Virus record (IMG/VR): IMGVR_UViG_3300027974_001778
Coordinates: 62,001-126,000 of that record
Source: a virus
Reading direction: 5' to 3' (one strand)
DNA length: 64,000 nt
Numbering within the stretch: the first letter of the stretch is position 1; every line of letters begins with the position of its first letter. Position numbers and translations under genes: made by a program. Below are positions 27,923-35,879 of this stretch, piece by piece. A model generated the notes under the pieces. The model was not told the DNA's origin. It made no database searches and saw nothing but the letters and a program-made list of their open reading frames with translations.

Positions 27923-29149
27923 TTACAAAATTTGTCCTTCAGGTGTTATTCTAACTTGTTTACCTTTGTTTTCAAATACCAAGTTTTTCTTATTGGTTTT
28001 GCCAACAATCTTAGCTGAAGAATTTTTAGTTAAGAATTGTTGAGACGCTAATTCTTGTTCAATTGTTTCAGTTAACTTAACAACCGCACCCATTTGTTTT
28101 CTAACTTCAGAAATTTTTGCTACTTTTTTCTTAGCAACTTTTTCTCTACTTTCCATGATTTCTTTTTTAGTAACTTCAAAATACTTTGAGATTACCTTAT
28201 CAATTTTTGATTCACCAAAGATATGGTCTAAAATTGCACCATTTCCAAAGTCTTCTTCCATTTCACTTTCAACAGGCATGTCCATATCAGCTTGGATATC
28301 TTCAACCTCAGTATCGTCAGTAAAGTCTTCACCTCCCATATCATCACCACCCATGTCTTCAGAATCTTCATCAAACTTATCCATGATATCATCTTTATCT
28401 TCTTCACTTAAAGATTTCAAATCTAAAGATGAAATAACCATATTAATAACATATTTGATATCTTCAGAAGTCATTCCTTCTTCATTATCTAAAGTTCTAA
28501 TTTTTTGAGTTAATTTACCTGTTAGTTTTTGAATTGTTTTAAACGTTACTTGTTCGTCATCTCCTCCGTCCATTTCCATGTCTACATCTGCGTCCATTTC
28601 AACGTCACCTTCAGGTCCCATTTCTGCGTCAATATCTAATGAATCTACACCCATACCCTCATCTCCCATTGGTGATGGTGGTAATTCAGGTGAAGGTACT
28701 GCTGGAGGTGCCATAGGTGGAACCGCAGCTTCCATTGGTGCTGGTGCTGGTGCTGGTACAGGTTCTGGTTTAGGAGTTTTTAAAGTATATCTTTTTTGTT
28801 CTCCAAACATTGAAGTACCTTCTTCGTTTTCGTTAAGTCTATTCAACTCACCTGCAACTAAATTTAATCTTTTTAATGCCTGAGAATATGAAGAATAGTA
28901 TTTTCTATTTTTCATTGGCTCAATATAATCAGTTTCAGATTCAGAAATAGTTTTCTTAATGATGTAACCTTGTCTTTCTTTAACGATTTCGTAGTTACTT
29001 CCATCAGACAAAGTTCTTGAATACTCTGATTTTGAAGTTTCATTTATACTCGATGGAGTCGTCTCGTTAAAACGAGCGATTTCCATTATTCTTTTTATTT
29101 TATCTTGACCTTGAAGTTTTTCACTGCCAATTGGTTTTAAATCTCCCAT
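27923..29149 (-). CDS. acidic scaffold-like protein, 408 aa
   Basis: Residues 1-110 are helical; 115-165 are Pro/Ala/Met-rich (PAPAPAPMEAAVPPMAPP); 165-200 and 260-310 are Asp/Met-rich (DMEMDGGDDEQ, DDMGGEDF), like the acidic part of the gp22-like scaffold; the C-terminal 90 residues are a basic coiled coil (KKEIMESREKVAKKKVAKISEVRKQM). May be a second prohead core protein. No TATTTATA box is seen upstream; the leader is A-rich. Confidence 0.6.
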   Translation of the reverse strand: MGDLKPIGSEKLQGQDKIKRIMEIARFNETTPSSINETSKSEYSRTLSDGSNYEIVKERQGYIIKKTISESETDYIEPMKNRKYYSSYSQALKRLNLVAGELNRLNENEEGTSMFGEQKRYTLKTPKPEPVPAPAPAPMEAAVPPMAPPAVPSPELPPSPMGDEGMGVDSLDIDAEMGPEGDVEMDADVDMEMDGGDDEQVTFKTIQKLTGKLTQKIRTLDNEEGMTSEDIKYVINMVISSLDLKSLSEEDKDDIMDKFDEDSEDMGGDDMGGEDFTDDTEVEDIQADMDMPVESEMEEDFGNGAILDHIFGESKIDKVISKYFEVTKKEIMESREKVAKKKVAKISEVRKQMGAVVKLTETIEQELASQQFLTKNSSAKIVGKTNKKNLVFENKGKQVRITPEGQIL

Positions 29150-29167
29150 ATTATGATTTATTTATTT

Positions 29168-29986
29168 TTAATTATTTAATCCGTTAAATCCACCTATTGT
29201 GATTGCGTTTAATTGTTGTACCGCTTCACCCAATTGATTTGTAAATACAGGGTGAGGTGCGTAAGCCCCACTAAAATCTGCACTTCCACCACTGAAACTT
29301 CCTAAAATATCAAGAGTGTAAGCATATTGTTGGTCAGCAGAAAATCCTGTAAATCCTGGTGTTTGTGATGGTGTAGGTGTAACCGTTGGAGTTACTCCTG
29401 CCGTTCCTGTTGGTGTTGGAGTTACTCCTGCTGTTCCTGTTGGTGTTGGAGTCGGTGTCTTTGTTGCAGTGTTAGTTGGCGTTTGAGTTTGTGTCGTAGT
29501 AACTGTTGGAGTCGGTGTCTTTGTTGCAGTGTTAGTTGGCGTTTGAGTTTGTGTCGTAGTAACTGTTGGAGTCGGTGTCTTTGTTGCAGTGTTAGTTGGC
29601 GTTGGTGTTGATGTTACACTTGCCGTTCTTGTCGGTGTTGGAGTTGGTGTAACGGCCGCGGTTCCTGTTGGTGTTGGTGTAGATGTTACACTTGCGGTTC
29701 CTGTTGGTGTTGGTGTTTTTGTTGGAGTTGTTGTTACTGTTGGCGTTGGAGTCACAATAGCTTGGCAAGTAGCGCAATCAGTATAATCTATTGACATAGT
29801 TAGTACTTTGTCAATTCCAGTTGATGGTTCTGCATTATCAATAATGTCATAACATCCCTGAGTTGTCCCGCCAGTAAATGTTAAATAATAATTTCCATTA
29901 ACCGCAGGCAGTGATGAACTATCAAAATCAACTAATATTGAAGCTCCGCCAGCACAAGGACCTATAAGATATGTTACTAATGCCAT
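29168..29986 (-). CDS. Thr/Pro-repeat virion protein, 272 aa
   Basis: N-terminal 80 residues form a beta-rich domain with Cys ([13 protein letters not shown]); residues 80-200 are a Thr-Pro repeat ([23 protein letters not shown]) and the C-terminal 65 residues a small Gly/Ser-rich domain. Such TP-rich stalks occur in structural proteins of marine phages; I infer a fibre or head-decoration stalk and possible O-glycosylation, given the glycosyltransferases. The stalk is encoded by exact tandem repeats. Late box 14 nt upstream. Confidence 0.65.
   Translation of the reverse strand: MALVTYLIGPCAGGASILVDFDSSSLPAVNGNYYLTFTGGTTQGCYDIIDNAEPSTGIDKVLTMSIDYTDCATCQAIVTPTPTVTTTPTKTPTPTGTASVTSTPTPTGTAAVTPTPTPTRTASVTSTPTPTNTATKTPTPTVTTTQTQTPTNTATKTPTPTVTTTQTQTPTNTATKTPTPTPTGTAGVTPTPTGTAGVTPTVTPTPSQTPGFTGFSADQQYAYTLDILGSFSGGSADFSGAYAPHPVFTNQLGEAVQQLNAITIGGFNGLNN
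29440..29640. repeat. 60-bp tandem repeat in the Thr/Pro stalk
   Basis: Bases 29461-29520 and 29521-29580 are identical, and a partial third copy follows from 29581. Each unit encodes 20 residues of Thr/Pro-rich stalk, so copy-number change keeps the frame. Confidence 0.9.
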
Positions 29987-30000
29987 CTAATTTTTTTCTT

Positions 30001-30008
30001 TATAAATA
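30001..30008 (-). promoter_or_regulatory. TATTTATA late box
   Basis: On the minus strand ATATTTATA lies 14 nt before the ATG at 29986. Confidence 0.5.
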
Positions 30009-30023
30009 TATGACTAATACTAA

Positions 30024-30776
30024 TTATTTACGGATTTCTTGAATTTGTCCTTCTATGGACAACTCTTTATCCTTGATTTTAGTCTTTTCGTCAAAAAGTT
30101 TACCAATATGCCCAGACCTTCTTAAATATTTGAAAACCAAGTTCTCATAAGAAAATTCTCCATCTTTGTCTAACCCTGACTGTCTATAGTCTTTTAGTTT
30201 GTCTTTTAATTTTTTTAATGTTTCAACATTCCCTTCAGATTTTGCATCTTCAATTGCGTCATCAATCTTATCTGTCCAACTTTTAATTTTGGTTTTTAAA
30301 ACTGACATGTCCAAATCTTTACTTGTTCTTTTAGGTTTGTGAATCCATTCATTATTCATTACAGAATAAACACCATCACTATGAGATTCATCTGAAATGC
30401 CTTGAGCATAAACTTCTACATCATATCCAAAAATTTTAATGTTATGTTTGTCGTTAAAAAGTTTCTTTTTTAAATCAAAAAGTTCTTTATATAAATCTTC
30501 TTGATTTTCATATTTTTCAAAATCAACAATAACATGTAAATCAAAGTCTGAATATTCAGACCAATTAAAATTAGCCAATGAACCCATTAGATAAACGTCT
30601 TCAACAAAAACATCTTCTCCTAAGTCATCAACAAATTCAACTGCGATGCGTTCAAGAGCTTTCCTAACTTTAGGAATCATCGTAGCCTTTTTAGGGTCTT
30701 CAGGATTTTCCCAAACTTTTGGATTTAAAGTTTCTTTAATTGAAAAACTATGTAAAATTTTTTCGAAGTTGCTCAT
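30024..30776 (-). CDS. leader-bearing nucleotidyltransferase
   Basis: A 250-residue protein. The first 15 residues are a helical leader ending SIKE-T, an (I/L)-x-E site. The core has GSLANFNWSEYSDFDLHVIVD near residue 67: the GS...SDxDLxV signature of the polymerase-beta-like nucleotidyltransferase fold with two metal-binding Asp, and a third acidic strand VEVYAQG near 125. The substrate (tRNA, protein or small molecule) is not evident. Late box 4 nt before the ATG; I infer packaging into the head and delivery with the DNA. Confidence 0.75.
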   Translation of the reverse strand: MSNFEKILHSFSIKETLNPKVWENPEDPKKATMIPKVRKALERIAVEFVDDLGEDVFVEDVYLMGSLANFNWSEYSDFDLHVIVDFEKYENQEDLYKELFDLKKKLFNDKHNIKIFGYDVEVYAQGISDESHSDGVYSVMNNEWIHKPKRTSKDLDMSVLKTKIKSWTDKIDDAIEDAKSEGNVETLKKLKDKLKDYRQSGLDKDGEFSYENLVFKYLRRSGHIGKLFDEKTKIKDKELSIEGQIQEIRK

Positions 30777-30780
30777 CCTA

Positions 30781-30788
30781 AATAAATA
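30781..30788 (-). promoter_or_regulatory. TATTTATT late box
   Basis: On the minus strand CTATTTATT lies 4 nt before the ATG at 30776. Confidence 0.55.
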
Positions 30789-30797
30789 GTAGGATAA

Positions 30798-31040
30798 CTA
30801 TAGTTTTTTATACTTATACTTTTTTGAAATATCTGTGGTAAAATACTTTCCCTGTGATTCGGATTTTCTGAAGGCAGTGTATGCCTGATGAGGTACTCCC
30901 TCGTATTCATATTTTAATCCGTTATTAAACTCAACGATTAACTTATTTGTTTCAGTATCGTATTCAGTTTTCTTAATGTTTGAAGATTTAATTTCATTCA
31001 AAATCTTCGTCCCCTTGATTTCCTCTTTTGTAATTGCCAT
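30798..31040 (-). CDS. KTSC-domain protein, 80 aa
   Basis: Residues 18-78 match the KTSC domain: SSNIKKTEYDTETNKLIVEFNNGLKYEYEGVP then SESQGKYFTTDISKKYKY (pattern SSxIxxxxYd...LxVxFxnGxxYxYxxVP...S.GkyF). The domain is found at the C-terminus of some lysyl-tRNA synthetases and as single small proteins in phages; function unknown. Its start overlaps the upstream gene by 47 nt, an unusually long overlap. Confidence 0.8.
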   Translation of the reverse strand: MAITKEEIKGTKILNEIKSSNIKKTEYDTETNKLIVEFNNGLKYEYEGVPHQAYTAFRKSESQGKYFTTDISKKYKYKKL

Positions 31041-31329
31041 GGCTTAATGGTGTTAGTTCATCTATTTTAGTTAATATTGGTTTCATGTAATCTGTAAATT
31101 CATTCCAATCAATATTAAAACCATAATCTTTTACTTGCTGAAATAAAGCTTTTTGTCTTAGACCAAACCTTTGATGTAACGTCATCATCAAAGGTGTATA
31201 CGTCGGAGGGCTTTCTAAATCGCTGTCACTAAACCCTATCTCTTGGAAATGTTGTCTTAATTGTAGATATATTTCTATAAGTTCTTTAAGACCAATACTT
31301 TCGTTTAAAAATTTTTCATATGGTTTCAT
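30994..31329 (-). CDS. leader-bearing putative cargo protein, 111 aa
   Basis: The N-terminus MKPYEKFLNE-S closely resembles the capsid-targeting sequence of T4 internal proteins (MKTYQEFIAE, established knowledge) and ends in L-x-E at residue 10. The rest is helical with no recognised domain. The ATG is 3 nt after a TATTTATA box and only 10 nt from the divergent ATG at 31340. Strong candidate for a packaged internal protein (inference). Confidence 0.7.
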   Translation of the reverse strand: MKPYEKFLNESIGLKELIEIYLQLRQHFQEIGFSDSDLESPPTYTPLMMTLHQRFGLRQKALFQQVKDYGFNIDWNEFTDYMKPILTKIDELTPLSHGNYKRGNQGDEDFE

Positions 31330-31340
31330 ATTTATAAATA
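31329..31340. promoter_or_regulatory. bidirectional TATTTATAAATA late box
   Basis: The palindrome TATTTATAAATA supplies a TATTTATA box to both strands, each ending 3 nt before its ATG (minus 31329, plus 31340). The divergent start codons are only 10 nt apart. Confidence 0.65.
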
Positions 31341-31909
31341 TGGTTATAAATGAGACTTTTCAATTACATGGTAAAATTAATGTTGAGCCAATTCTAAAAA
31401 TTATGTCCGACAATAATTTAGATTGGGATGAATTTACTGACCGACAAAAACGGTATGGTTCCGAACATATACACACTAAAACAATACCAATAATTTTTGA
31501 TAAGTCATTTAATTTTAACCATTTAAAAATTATGCCAACCAACCATTATCCTTTATTTGTAAATGAACTTACAGAGATGGAAAATCATATTAAAGCGAAT
31601 ACTGGTGAAAATGGTAAAATTATGAGGGCTCTTTTAGTTAAACTAACTGCAGGTAAATCAATTAGACCTCACGTAGATGTTGTTGGATTTAGCTTATCTA
31701 TTGGCAGGAGAATTCATATTCCAATACAAACAAATGATGATTGTTTTTTTACCGTAGGTGATGACAAGAGGAATTTAAAATTAGGTGAAATGTGGGAAAT
31801 TAATAATGATAAAAAAATGCACTCCGCTGAAAATTTAGGACAAACAGATAGGATACATTTAATTGTTGATTGGATTGAGGAATCTTTATTTGAAAAATAT
31901 GATAGATAA
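31340..31909 (+). CDS. 2-oxoglutarate/Fe(II) aspartyl/asparaginyl beta-hydroxylase-like
   Basis: A 189-residue protein. IRPHVDVVGFSLSIGRRIHIPI near residue 108 gives the HxD iron ligands, and MWEINNDKKMHSAENLGQTDRIHLIVDW near 150 gives the distal His and the 2OG-binding Arg of the Asp/Asn hydroxylase family. It would hydroxylate a protein side chain or small molecule. Driven by a late box 3 nt upstream; overlaps the sulfotransferase gene by 11 nt, so the two probably work in one modification route. Confidence 0.75.
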   Translation: MVINETFQLHGKINVEPILKIMSDNNLDWDEFTDRQKRYGSEHIHTKTIPIIFDKSFNFNHLKIMPTNHYPLFVNELTEMENHIKANTGENGKIMRALLVKLTAGKSIRPHVDVVGFSLSIGRRIHIPIQTNDDCFFTVGDDKRNLKLGEMWEINNDKKMHSAENLGQTDRIHLIVDWIEESLFEKYDR

Positions 31910-32564
31910 GGACAAGAAACTTATTGTACTGATGCCACCCAAAACCGCATCCAATTCTCTCAAAGAGACTATGAGCCAAAATGGAATTCAATTTTCCAAT
32001 CCAATAAAAAAAATTTTAAAACCGTTAATTCATTTAAAGTTAAGTGAAATTGTTAAGATTTTTGAGGTCAACGATTTGTCTGAATATAAAATACTACAAG
32101 TTACAAGAGACCCTTACACCAGATTTGTTTCATCCTATTTTCATTTAATGAAAATTACACATAATGTTAAGTCTATAAAATTCTCTAATTACAATTTTCC
32201 AACATTTACAAATCATTTTTACGAATCTATTAAATCTGAAAATTTTATTAAAGAATTTTACGGTAACACTTCCTTTGTTGAACACTGTATAAATAACGGT
32301 ATTAGTTGGGGGGGTACTCGACTTTTTGAAATTCAAAAAAGTTGGGGGGACGTAGAATCGAATGTTTCGTATTTTAAATTAGAAGATATCTCAAAAGAAA
32401 TTGTATCACTTAATAATTTCTTATCCACTGAAATTTCTTCCTTATCCAATATAAATAAATCTAATTTAGAACATAAATATGATTTAATGTTAACTCCTAA
32501 AATTAAAGATATTATTTTGGAAGTGTTTGAAGAAGATTTTAAGTTTTTTAATTACGAAATATAA
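31899..32564 (+). CDS. sulfotransferase-like protein
   Basis: Start set at 31899 (MIDKDKKLIVL), overlapping the hydroxylase end. MPPKTASNSLKETM near residue 13 is the 5'-PSB (PAPS phosphosulfate) loop of sulfotransferases, and VTRDPYTRFVSSYFHLM near 67 is the 3'-PB motif (RxPxxRxxSxY). About 221 residues, typical of the short Sulfotransfer_2-like group. Likely sulfates a sugar or protein. Another sulfotransferase-like gene lies at 52015-52593. Confidence 0.7.
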   Translation: MIDKDKKLIVLMPPKTASNSLKETMSQNGIQFSNPIKKILKPLIHLKLSEIVKIFEVNDLSEYKILQVTRDPYTRFVSSYFHLMKITHNVKSIKFSNYNFPTFTNHFYESIKSENFIKEFYGNTSFVEHCINNGISWGGTRLFEIQKSWGDVESNVSYFKLEDISKEIVSLNNFLSTEISSLSNINKSNLEHKYDLMLTPKIKDIILEVFEEDFKFFNYEI

Positions 32565-33206
32565 TTACGATTCAATAATACTAACAATTTTAGAAACTAA
32601 TTGATTTTGTCTCATTAAATAATACGCCACTTTTGGTGTATCGCAATCAATCATTTCAATAGTAACGTTTGGGCATGTTGAAATGTTATTGGATTGTTTT
32701 ACGTGTCTTTCGGCATTTTGTGCAACAATAGAATATATTTGAGTATTATAATTTGCCGATTCCAAATATGGTTTTAAATTTAGATATTCATTCGATTGGT
32801 CTAAAAAACTTACTTGGTCATCTCTACCATCATCATTTAATAATAAAGTTGTTTGGTCCAAATATGAAACGGTATTGAATCCGATAACTTTGTTAACATT
32901 TAACATTGTACCAAAAAGAATCGCTGCATGACCTCCAGCGCAATTACCAATAAAAACTGTTTTTGTGTAACCTGAAGTATATCCCGATAATAATTCCAAT
33001 ACTTTATTAAACGAATTATATGTTTCGTCAATTCCGTTAAAAAAATATTGCCCGTTTATATCGTTAATTTTTATAGTATCATAATCTAGTTGATTTAAGA
33101 TTCCTTTAAATTCATCCACAGTAGTACCAAAAATAGTATTTTCGTGAGCTTGAAATGCAACCACTAATGTGTTGCTATCTTTTAAATTTTCGTATATTGA
33201 CTCCAT
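32565..33206 (-). CDS. alpha/beta hydrolase with cysteine nucleophile
   Basis: A 213-residue protein. KTVFIGNCAGGHAAILFG near residue 92 is an alpha/beta-hydrolase nucleophile elbow (G-x-nucleophile-x-G) with Cys instead of Ser, as in dienelactone hydrolases. First strand LVVAFQAHE and a later NAERHVK could supply oxyanion and His. Substrate unknown; lipid or polysaccharide ester cleavage is possible. Late box 12 nt before the ATG. Convergent with the sulfotransferase gene. Confidence 0.55.
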   Translation of the reverse strand: MESIYENLKDSNTLVVAFQAHENTIFGTTVDEFKGILNQLDYDTIKINDINGQYFFNGIDETYNSFNKVLELLSGYTSGYTKTVFIGNCAGGHAAILFGTMLNVNKVIGFNTVSYLDQTTLLLNDDGRDDQVSFLDQSNEYLNLKPYLESANYNTQIYSIVAQNAERHVKQSNNISTCPNVTIEMIDCDTPKVAYYLMRQNQLVSKIVSIIES

Positions 33207-33218
33207 TATATTTTTAAT

Positions 33219-33226
33219 AATAAATA
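33219..33226 (-). promoter_or_regulatory. TATTTATT late box
   Basis: On the minus strand CTATTTATT lies 12 nt before the ATG at 33206. Confidence 0.45.
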
Positions 33227-33245
33227 GTATTAAGTAGTATAAAAC

Positions 33246-33270
33246 AAAACCCCCACCGAAGTGAGGGTTA
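33246..33270 (-). terminator. intrinsic terminator with TTCG loop
   Basis: Minus-strand CCCTCAC-TTCG-GTGGGGG followed by TTTTGTTTT, just after the UVR-domain gene. Confidence 0.75.
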
Positions 33271-33273
33271 GTT

Positions 33274-33651
33274 TTACTTTTTCAATTTTTTCAATTGGTC
33301 TCTAATGTCAATTGATTTTTCAAAATCTTGTTCTTCAATTGATTTTTTTAACTCCAATTCAAGTTTATCAATATCTTTTTGATTTGACTCAAAATTTTTG
33401 ATTTGGTCTCTAAGTTTAACTGCGGTTTCAAAATCTTCATTTTCAATCGCCATGTTAAGTTGATATTTTAATCTGTCGATTCCTTCTTCCGATTTTGAAG
33501 AGTCTCCTCTGTAATAAGTTGTTACTTTCATAGTACCATCATCAGATACTCTAGTTTTTGATTTCCACTCACCTTGAGTTAAATCGAATTGAGCAAACAT
33601 TTCATCAAATGCTCTAAAAATGTCGTTGTAATTTCTTTTGTTTCCAAACAT
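33274..33651 (-). CDS. UVR-motif protein, possible Clp adaptor (McsA-like)
   Basis: A 125-residue protein. Two tandem UVR motifs occupy the C-terminal half: YQLNMAIENEDFETAVKLRDQIK near residue 75 and LELKKSIEEQDFEKSIDIRDQLK near 100 (pattern L..Ai...dFE.A..lRD.i). UVR motifs mediate protein contacts in UvrB/UvrC and in McsA and ClpC of the Clp system. Since the neighbouring divergent gene encodes a ClpC-like unfoldase, an adaptor or regulator of that machine is the best guess. The zinc-finger half of McsA is absent. Confidence 0.65.
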   Translation of the reverse strand: MFGNKRNYNDIFRAFDEMFAQFDLTQGEWKSKTRVSDDGTMKVTTYYRGDSSKSEEGIDRLKYQLNMAIENEDFETAVKLRDQIKNFESNQKDIDKLELELKKSIEEQDFEKSIDIRDQLKKLKK

Positions 33652-33682
33652 AATTTTATTTTTTTAATTAAGATTTATTTGT

Positions 33683-33690
33683 TATCTTTG
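33683..33690 (+). promoter_or_regulatory. TATCTTTG -7 element upstream of clpC
   Basis: TATCTTTG lies 134 nt before the ClpC-like ATG. No clear TTG is seen 19-20 nt upstream, so strength is uncertain. The long leader holds inverted repeats. Confidence 0.5.
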
Positions 33691-33731
33691 TTGTATTCAA
33701 ATAATATACCAACCAAGTCTTAATGTCAATA

Positions 33732-33767
33732 TGTCAGGTGAAATATTTATAACCTGACAATTTGTCA
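33732..33767 (+). promoter_or_regulatory. overlapping inverted repeats in the clpC leader
   Basis: TGTCAGGT / ACCTGACA (8-bp arms, 33732-33759) encloses ATATTTATA, and overlaps a second repeat TGACAA-T-TTGTCA (33755-33767). Candidate operator, or RNA hairpin controlling the downstream gene. Confidence 0.6.
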
Positions 33768-33824
33768 AAATATTTGGAGAAGTCCAATATTTGATATTAC
33801 TTTGTAAACTAAATATAGAAACAC

Positions 33825-35837
33825 ATGAATGACTTAATGGACGACGACGACAAAATGATGAGTAAAAAACAAAAGCAGTCTGATAGCAGTACTCCTGTTT
33901 TAGACAACTTTAGTCGAGACTTAAATAAACTTGCAGAAGAAGGTAAGTTAGACCCTGTTATTGGTCGTGACAAAGAAATTTTAAGAATTGCTCAGATTTT
34001 ATCTCGTAGAAAGAAAAACAATCCAATTATCATTGGTGAACCTGGTTGTGGTAAAACCGCGATTGTTGAAGGTTTAGCTATGAAGATTGTAAGTGGTGAA
34101 TGTCCCCGTAATTTAGTGGACAAAAGATTAGTTAATCTTGACTTAACTTCAGTTGTTGCAGGTACAAAATACCGTGGACAGTTTGAGGAAAGAATGAAAG
34201 TGATTATTGAAGAACTTACTGCAAACCCACAAATCATTGTGTTTATCGATGAGGTACATACCTTGGTTGGTTCAGGTAACTCTTCAGGTTCAATGGATGG
34301 TTCTAATATCTTCAAACCAGCGTTGTCTCGTGGTGAGATTCAAATTATTGGAGCAACAACTCTTGATGAGTTCCGTAAGAACATCGAGAAAGACGGAGCA
34401 TTGGAACGTAGATTCCAAAAAGTAATTGTGGATGCGTCTACCGTTGACGAGACAATCCAAATCCTTAAAAATATACGTGATAAGTATGAGTCTTATCACA
34501 AAGTGACTTATAGTGATGAAGTAATCGAAGCTTGTGTTAAATTGGCTGACCGTTACATCACAGACCGTGAGTTCCCTGATAAGGCATTTGATATCTTGGA
34601 TGAGGTTGGAGCTCGTATGCAAACCGAACTTAAAGTTCCTGAATCTATTGAACTTTTGAAGAAAGCAGCTGCAGACATTAGACAACAAAAGATTGATGTT
34701 GTTAAAAAACAAAACTACGAACAAGCTGCTCAGTTGAGAGACAAGGAGAAAAAAGTGTTGGATAAATTAGAATCTGAAAAACGTAAGTTTGAAGATTCTA
34801 TGTTGGAAAACAAACAAACTATCTCATTGGATAATGTTTATGAAGTTGTTTCAAACATGGTTAAAATCCCTGTAAATAAGATGAGTGTTGATGACACTAA
34901 GGCTTTATTGAACTTGGATAAAGAGTTAATCGGTAAAGTAATTGGCCAGGACGCAGCAGTTGTTAAGATTGCAAAGTCTATCAAGAGAAACCGTTTAGGT
35001 ATCAAAGACCCGAACCGTCCGATTGGTTCATTCGTGTTCTTAGGTTCAACTGGTGTTGGTAAAACTCACTTAGCTAAGCAATTGGCGAAAGAGATGTTTG
35101 GTTCTGAAGATTCTCTTATCCGTGTGGATATGTCTGAGTACCAAGAGAAACACAGTATCTCTAAATTGGTTGGAGCTCCTCCAGGTTATGTTGGATACGA
35201 AGAAGGTGGTTTATTGACTGAAAAAGTTAAGAACAAACCATATTCAGTTATCTTGTTTGACGAGGTGGAGAAAGCTCACAAAGATGTGTTTACCATCTTA
35301 CTTCAAATCTTGGATGACGGTCACGTTACAGATAGTTTAGGTAGAAAGATTAATTTCAAGAATACCTTAATCATCTTAACTTCAAACTTAGGTGTGAAGA
35401 AGTTACAAGACTTTGGTACAGGTATCGGTTTCTCTAACAGCCCTTACGCTAACGAGGAAGCAAAAAAAGAAGTGTTAATGAAAGAGATGAAGAAATTCTT
35501 TTCTCCTGAATTTATCAATCGTATCGATGATACAATTGTGTTCAACTCATTAACCCCTGAGGACATCAAGAAAATCACTGTGATTGAATTGGCGAAATTA
35601 GGTAAACGTCTTAAGGACATGAAGTACACTTTAAACTTTGATGACACTTTAGTTGATTATTTGGCTAAGATTGGATTTGACGAGATGTACGGAGCGAGAC
35701 CACTCAAGAGAGCTATCCAAGACAAAGTTGAGGATTTGTTATCTGAAGAAGTTCTAACAGGTAAGATGGTTGAAGGTAAAACCTACACTATCAAGGTTGA
35801 GAACGACGAGGTTAAAGTTCAGAAAAAAGGACGATAA
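33825..35837 (+). CDS. clpC: ClpC/ClpA-type AAA+ unfoldase without N-domain
   Basis: A 670-residue double-ring AAA+ protein. D1: GEPGCGKTAIVEGLA near residue 66 and VFIDEVHTLVGSG near 138; a short middle segment with a UVR-like stretch (DVVKKQNYEQAAQLRDKEKK); D2: GSTGVGKTHLAKQLA near 403, VILFDEVEKAH near 480. GIGFS in D2 (about 535) fits the ClpP-docking loop of ClpC/ClpA. The N-terminal double-Clp domain is missing. It uses CGT for Arg far more than its neighbours, which prefer AGA: a hint of acquisition from a host. Partners: ClpP at 60809 and the UVR protein next door. Confidence 0.9.
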   Translation: MNDLMDDDDKMMSKKQKQSDSSTPVLDNFSRDLNKLAEEGKLDPVIGRDKEILRIAQILSRRKKNNPIIIGEPGCGKTAIVEGLAMKIVSGECPRNLVDKRLVNLDLTSVVAGTKYRGQFEERMKVIIEELTANPQIIVFIDEVHTLVGSGNSSGSMDGSNIFKPALSRGEIQIIGATTLDEFRKNIEKDGALERRFQKVIVDASTVDETIQILKNIRDKYESYHKVTYSDEVIEACVKLADRYITDREFPDKAFDILDEVGARMQTELKVPESIELLKKAAADIRQQKIDVVKKQNYEQAAQLRDKEKKVLDKLESEKRKFEDSMLENKQTISLDNVYEVVSNMVKIPVNKMSVDDTKALLNLDKELIGKVIGQDAAVVKIAKSIKRNRLGIKDPNRPIGSFVFLGSTGVGKTHLAKQLAKEMFGSEDSLIRVDMSEYQEKHSISKLVGAPPGYVGYEEGGLLTEKVKNKPYSVILFDEVEKAHKDVFTILLQILDDGHVTDSLGRKINFKNTLIILTSNLGVKKLQDFGTGIGFSNSPYANEEAKKEVLMKEMKKFFSPEFINRIDDTIVFNSLTPEDIKKITVIELAKLGKRLKDMKYTLNFDDTLVDYLAKIGFDEMYGARPLKRAIQDKVEDLLSEEVLTGKMVEGKTYTIKVENDEVKVQKKGR

Positions 35838-35840
35838 GAA

Positions 35841-35867
35841 AAGGGAGATTTATTCTCCCTTTTTTTG
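35841..35867 (+). terminator. intrinsic terminator after clpC
   Basis: AAGGGAGA / TCTCCCTT stem followed by a run of T, immediately downstream of the ClpC-like stop. Confidence 0.8.
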
Positions 35868-35875
35868 TATTTATA
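35868..35875 (+). promoter_or_regulatory. TATTTATA late box
   Basis: TATTTATA ends 4 nt before the ATG at 35880, directly after the clpC terminator T-run. Confidence 0.6.
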
Positions 35876-35879
35876 ACTA

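Noticed and set aside
29589-29786. Plus-strand Val/Gly repeat frame
   Set aside because: Antisense of the Thr-Pro repeat codons; no independent signal.
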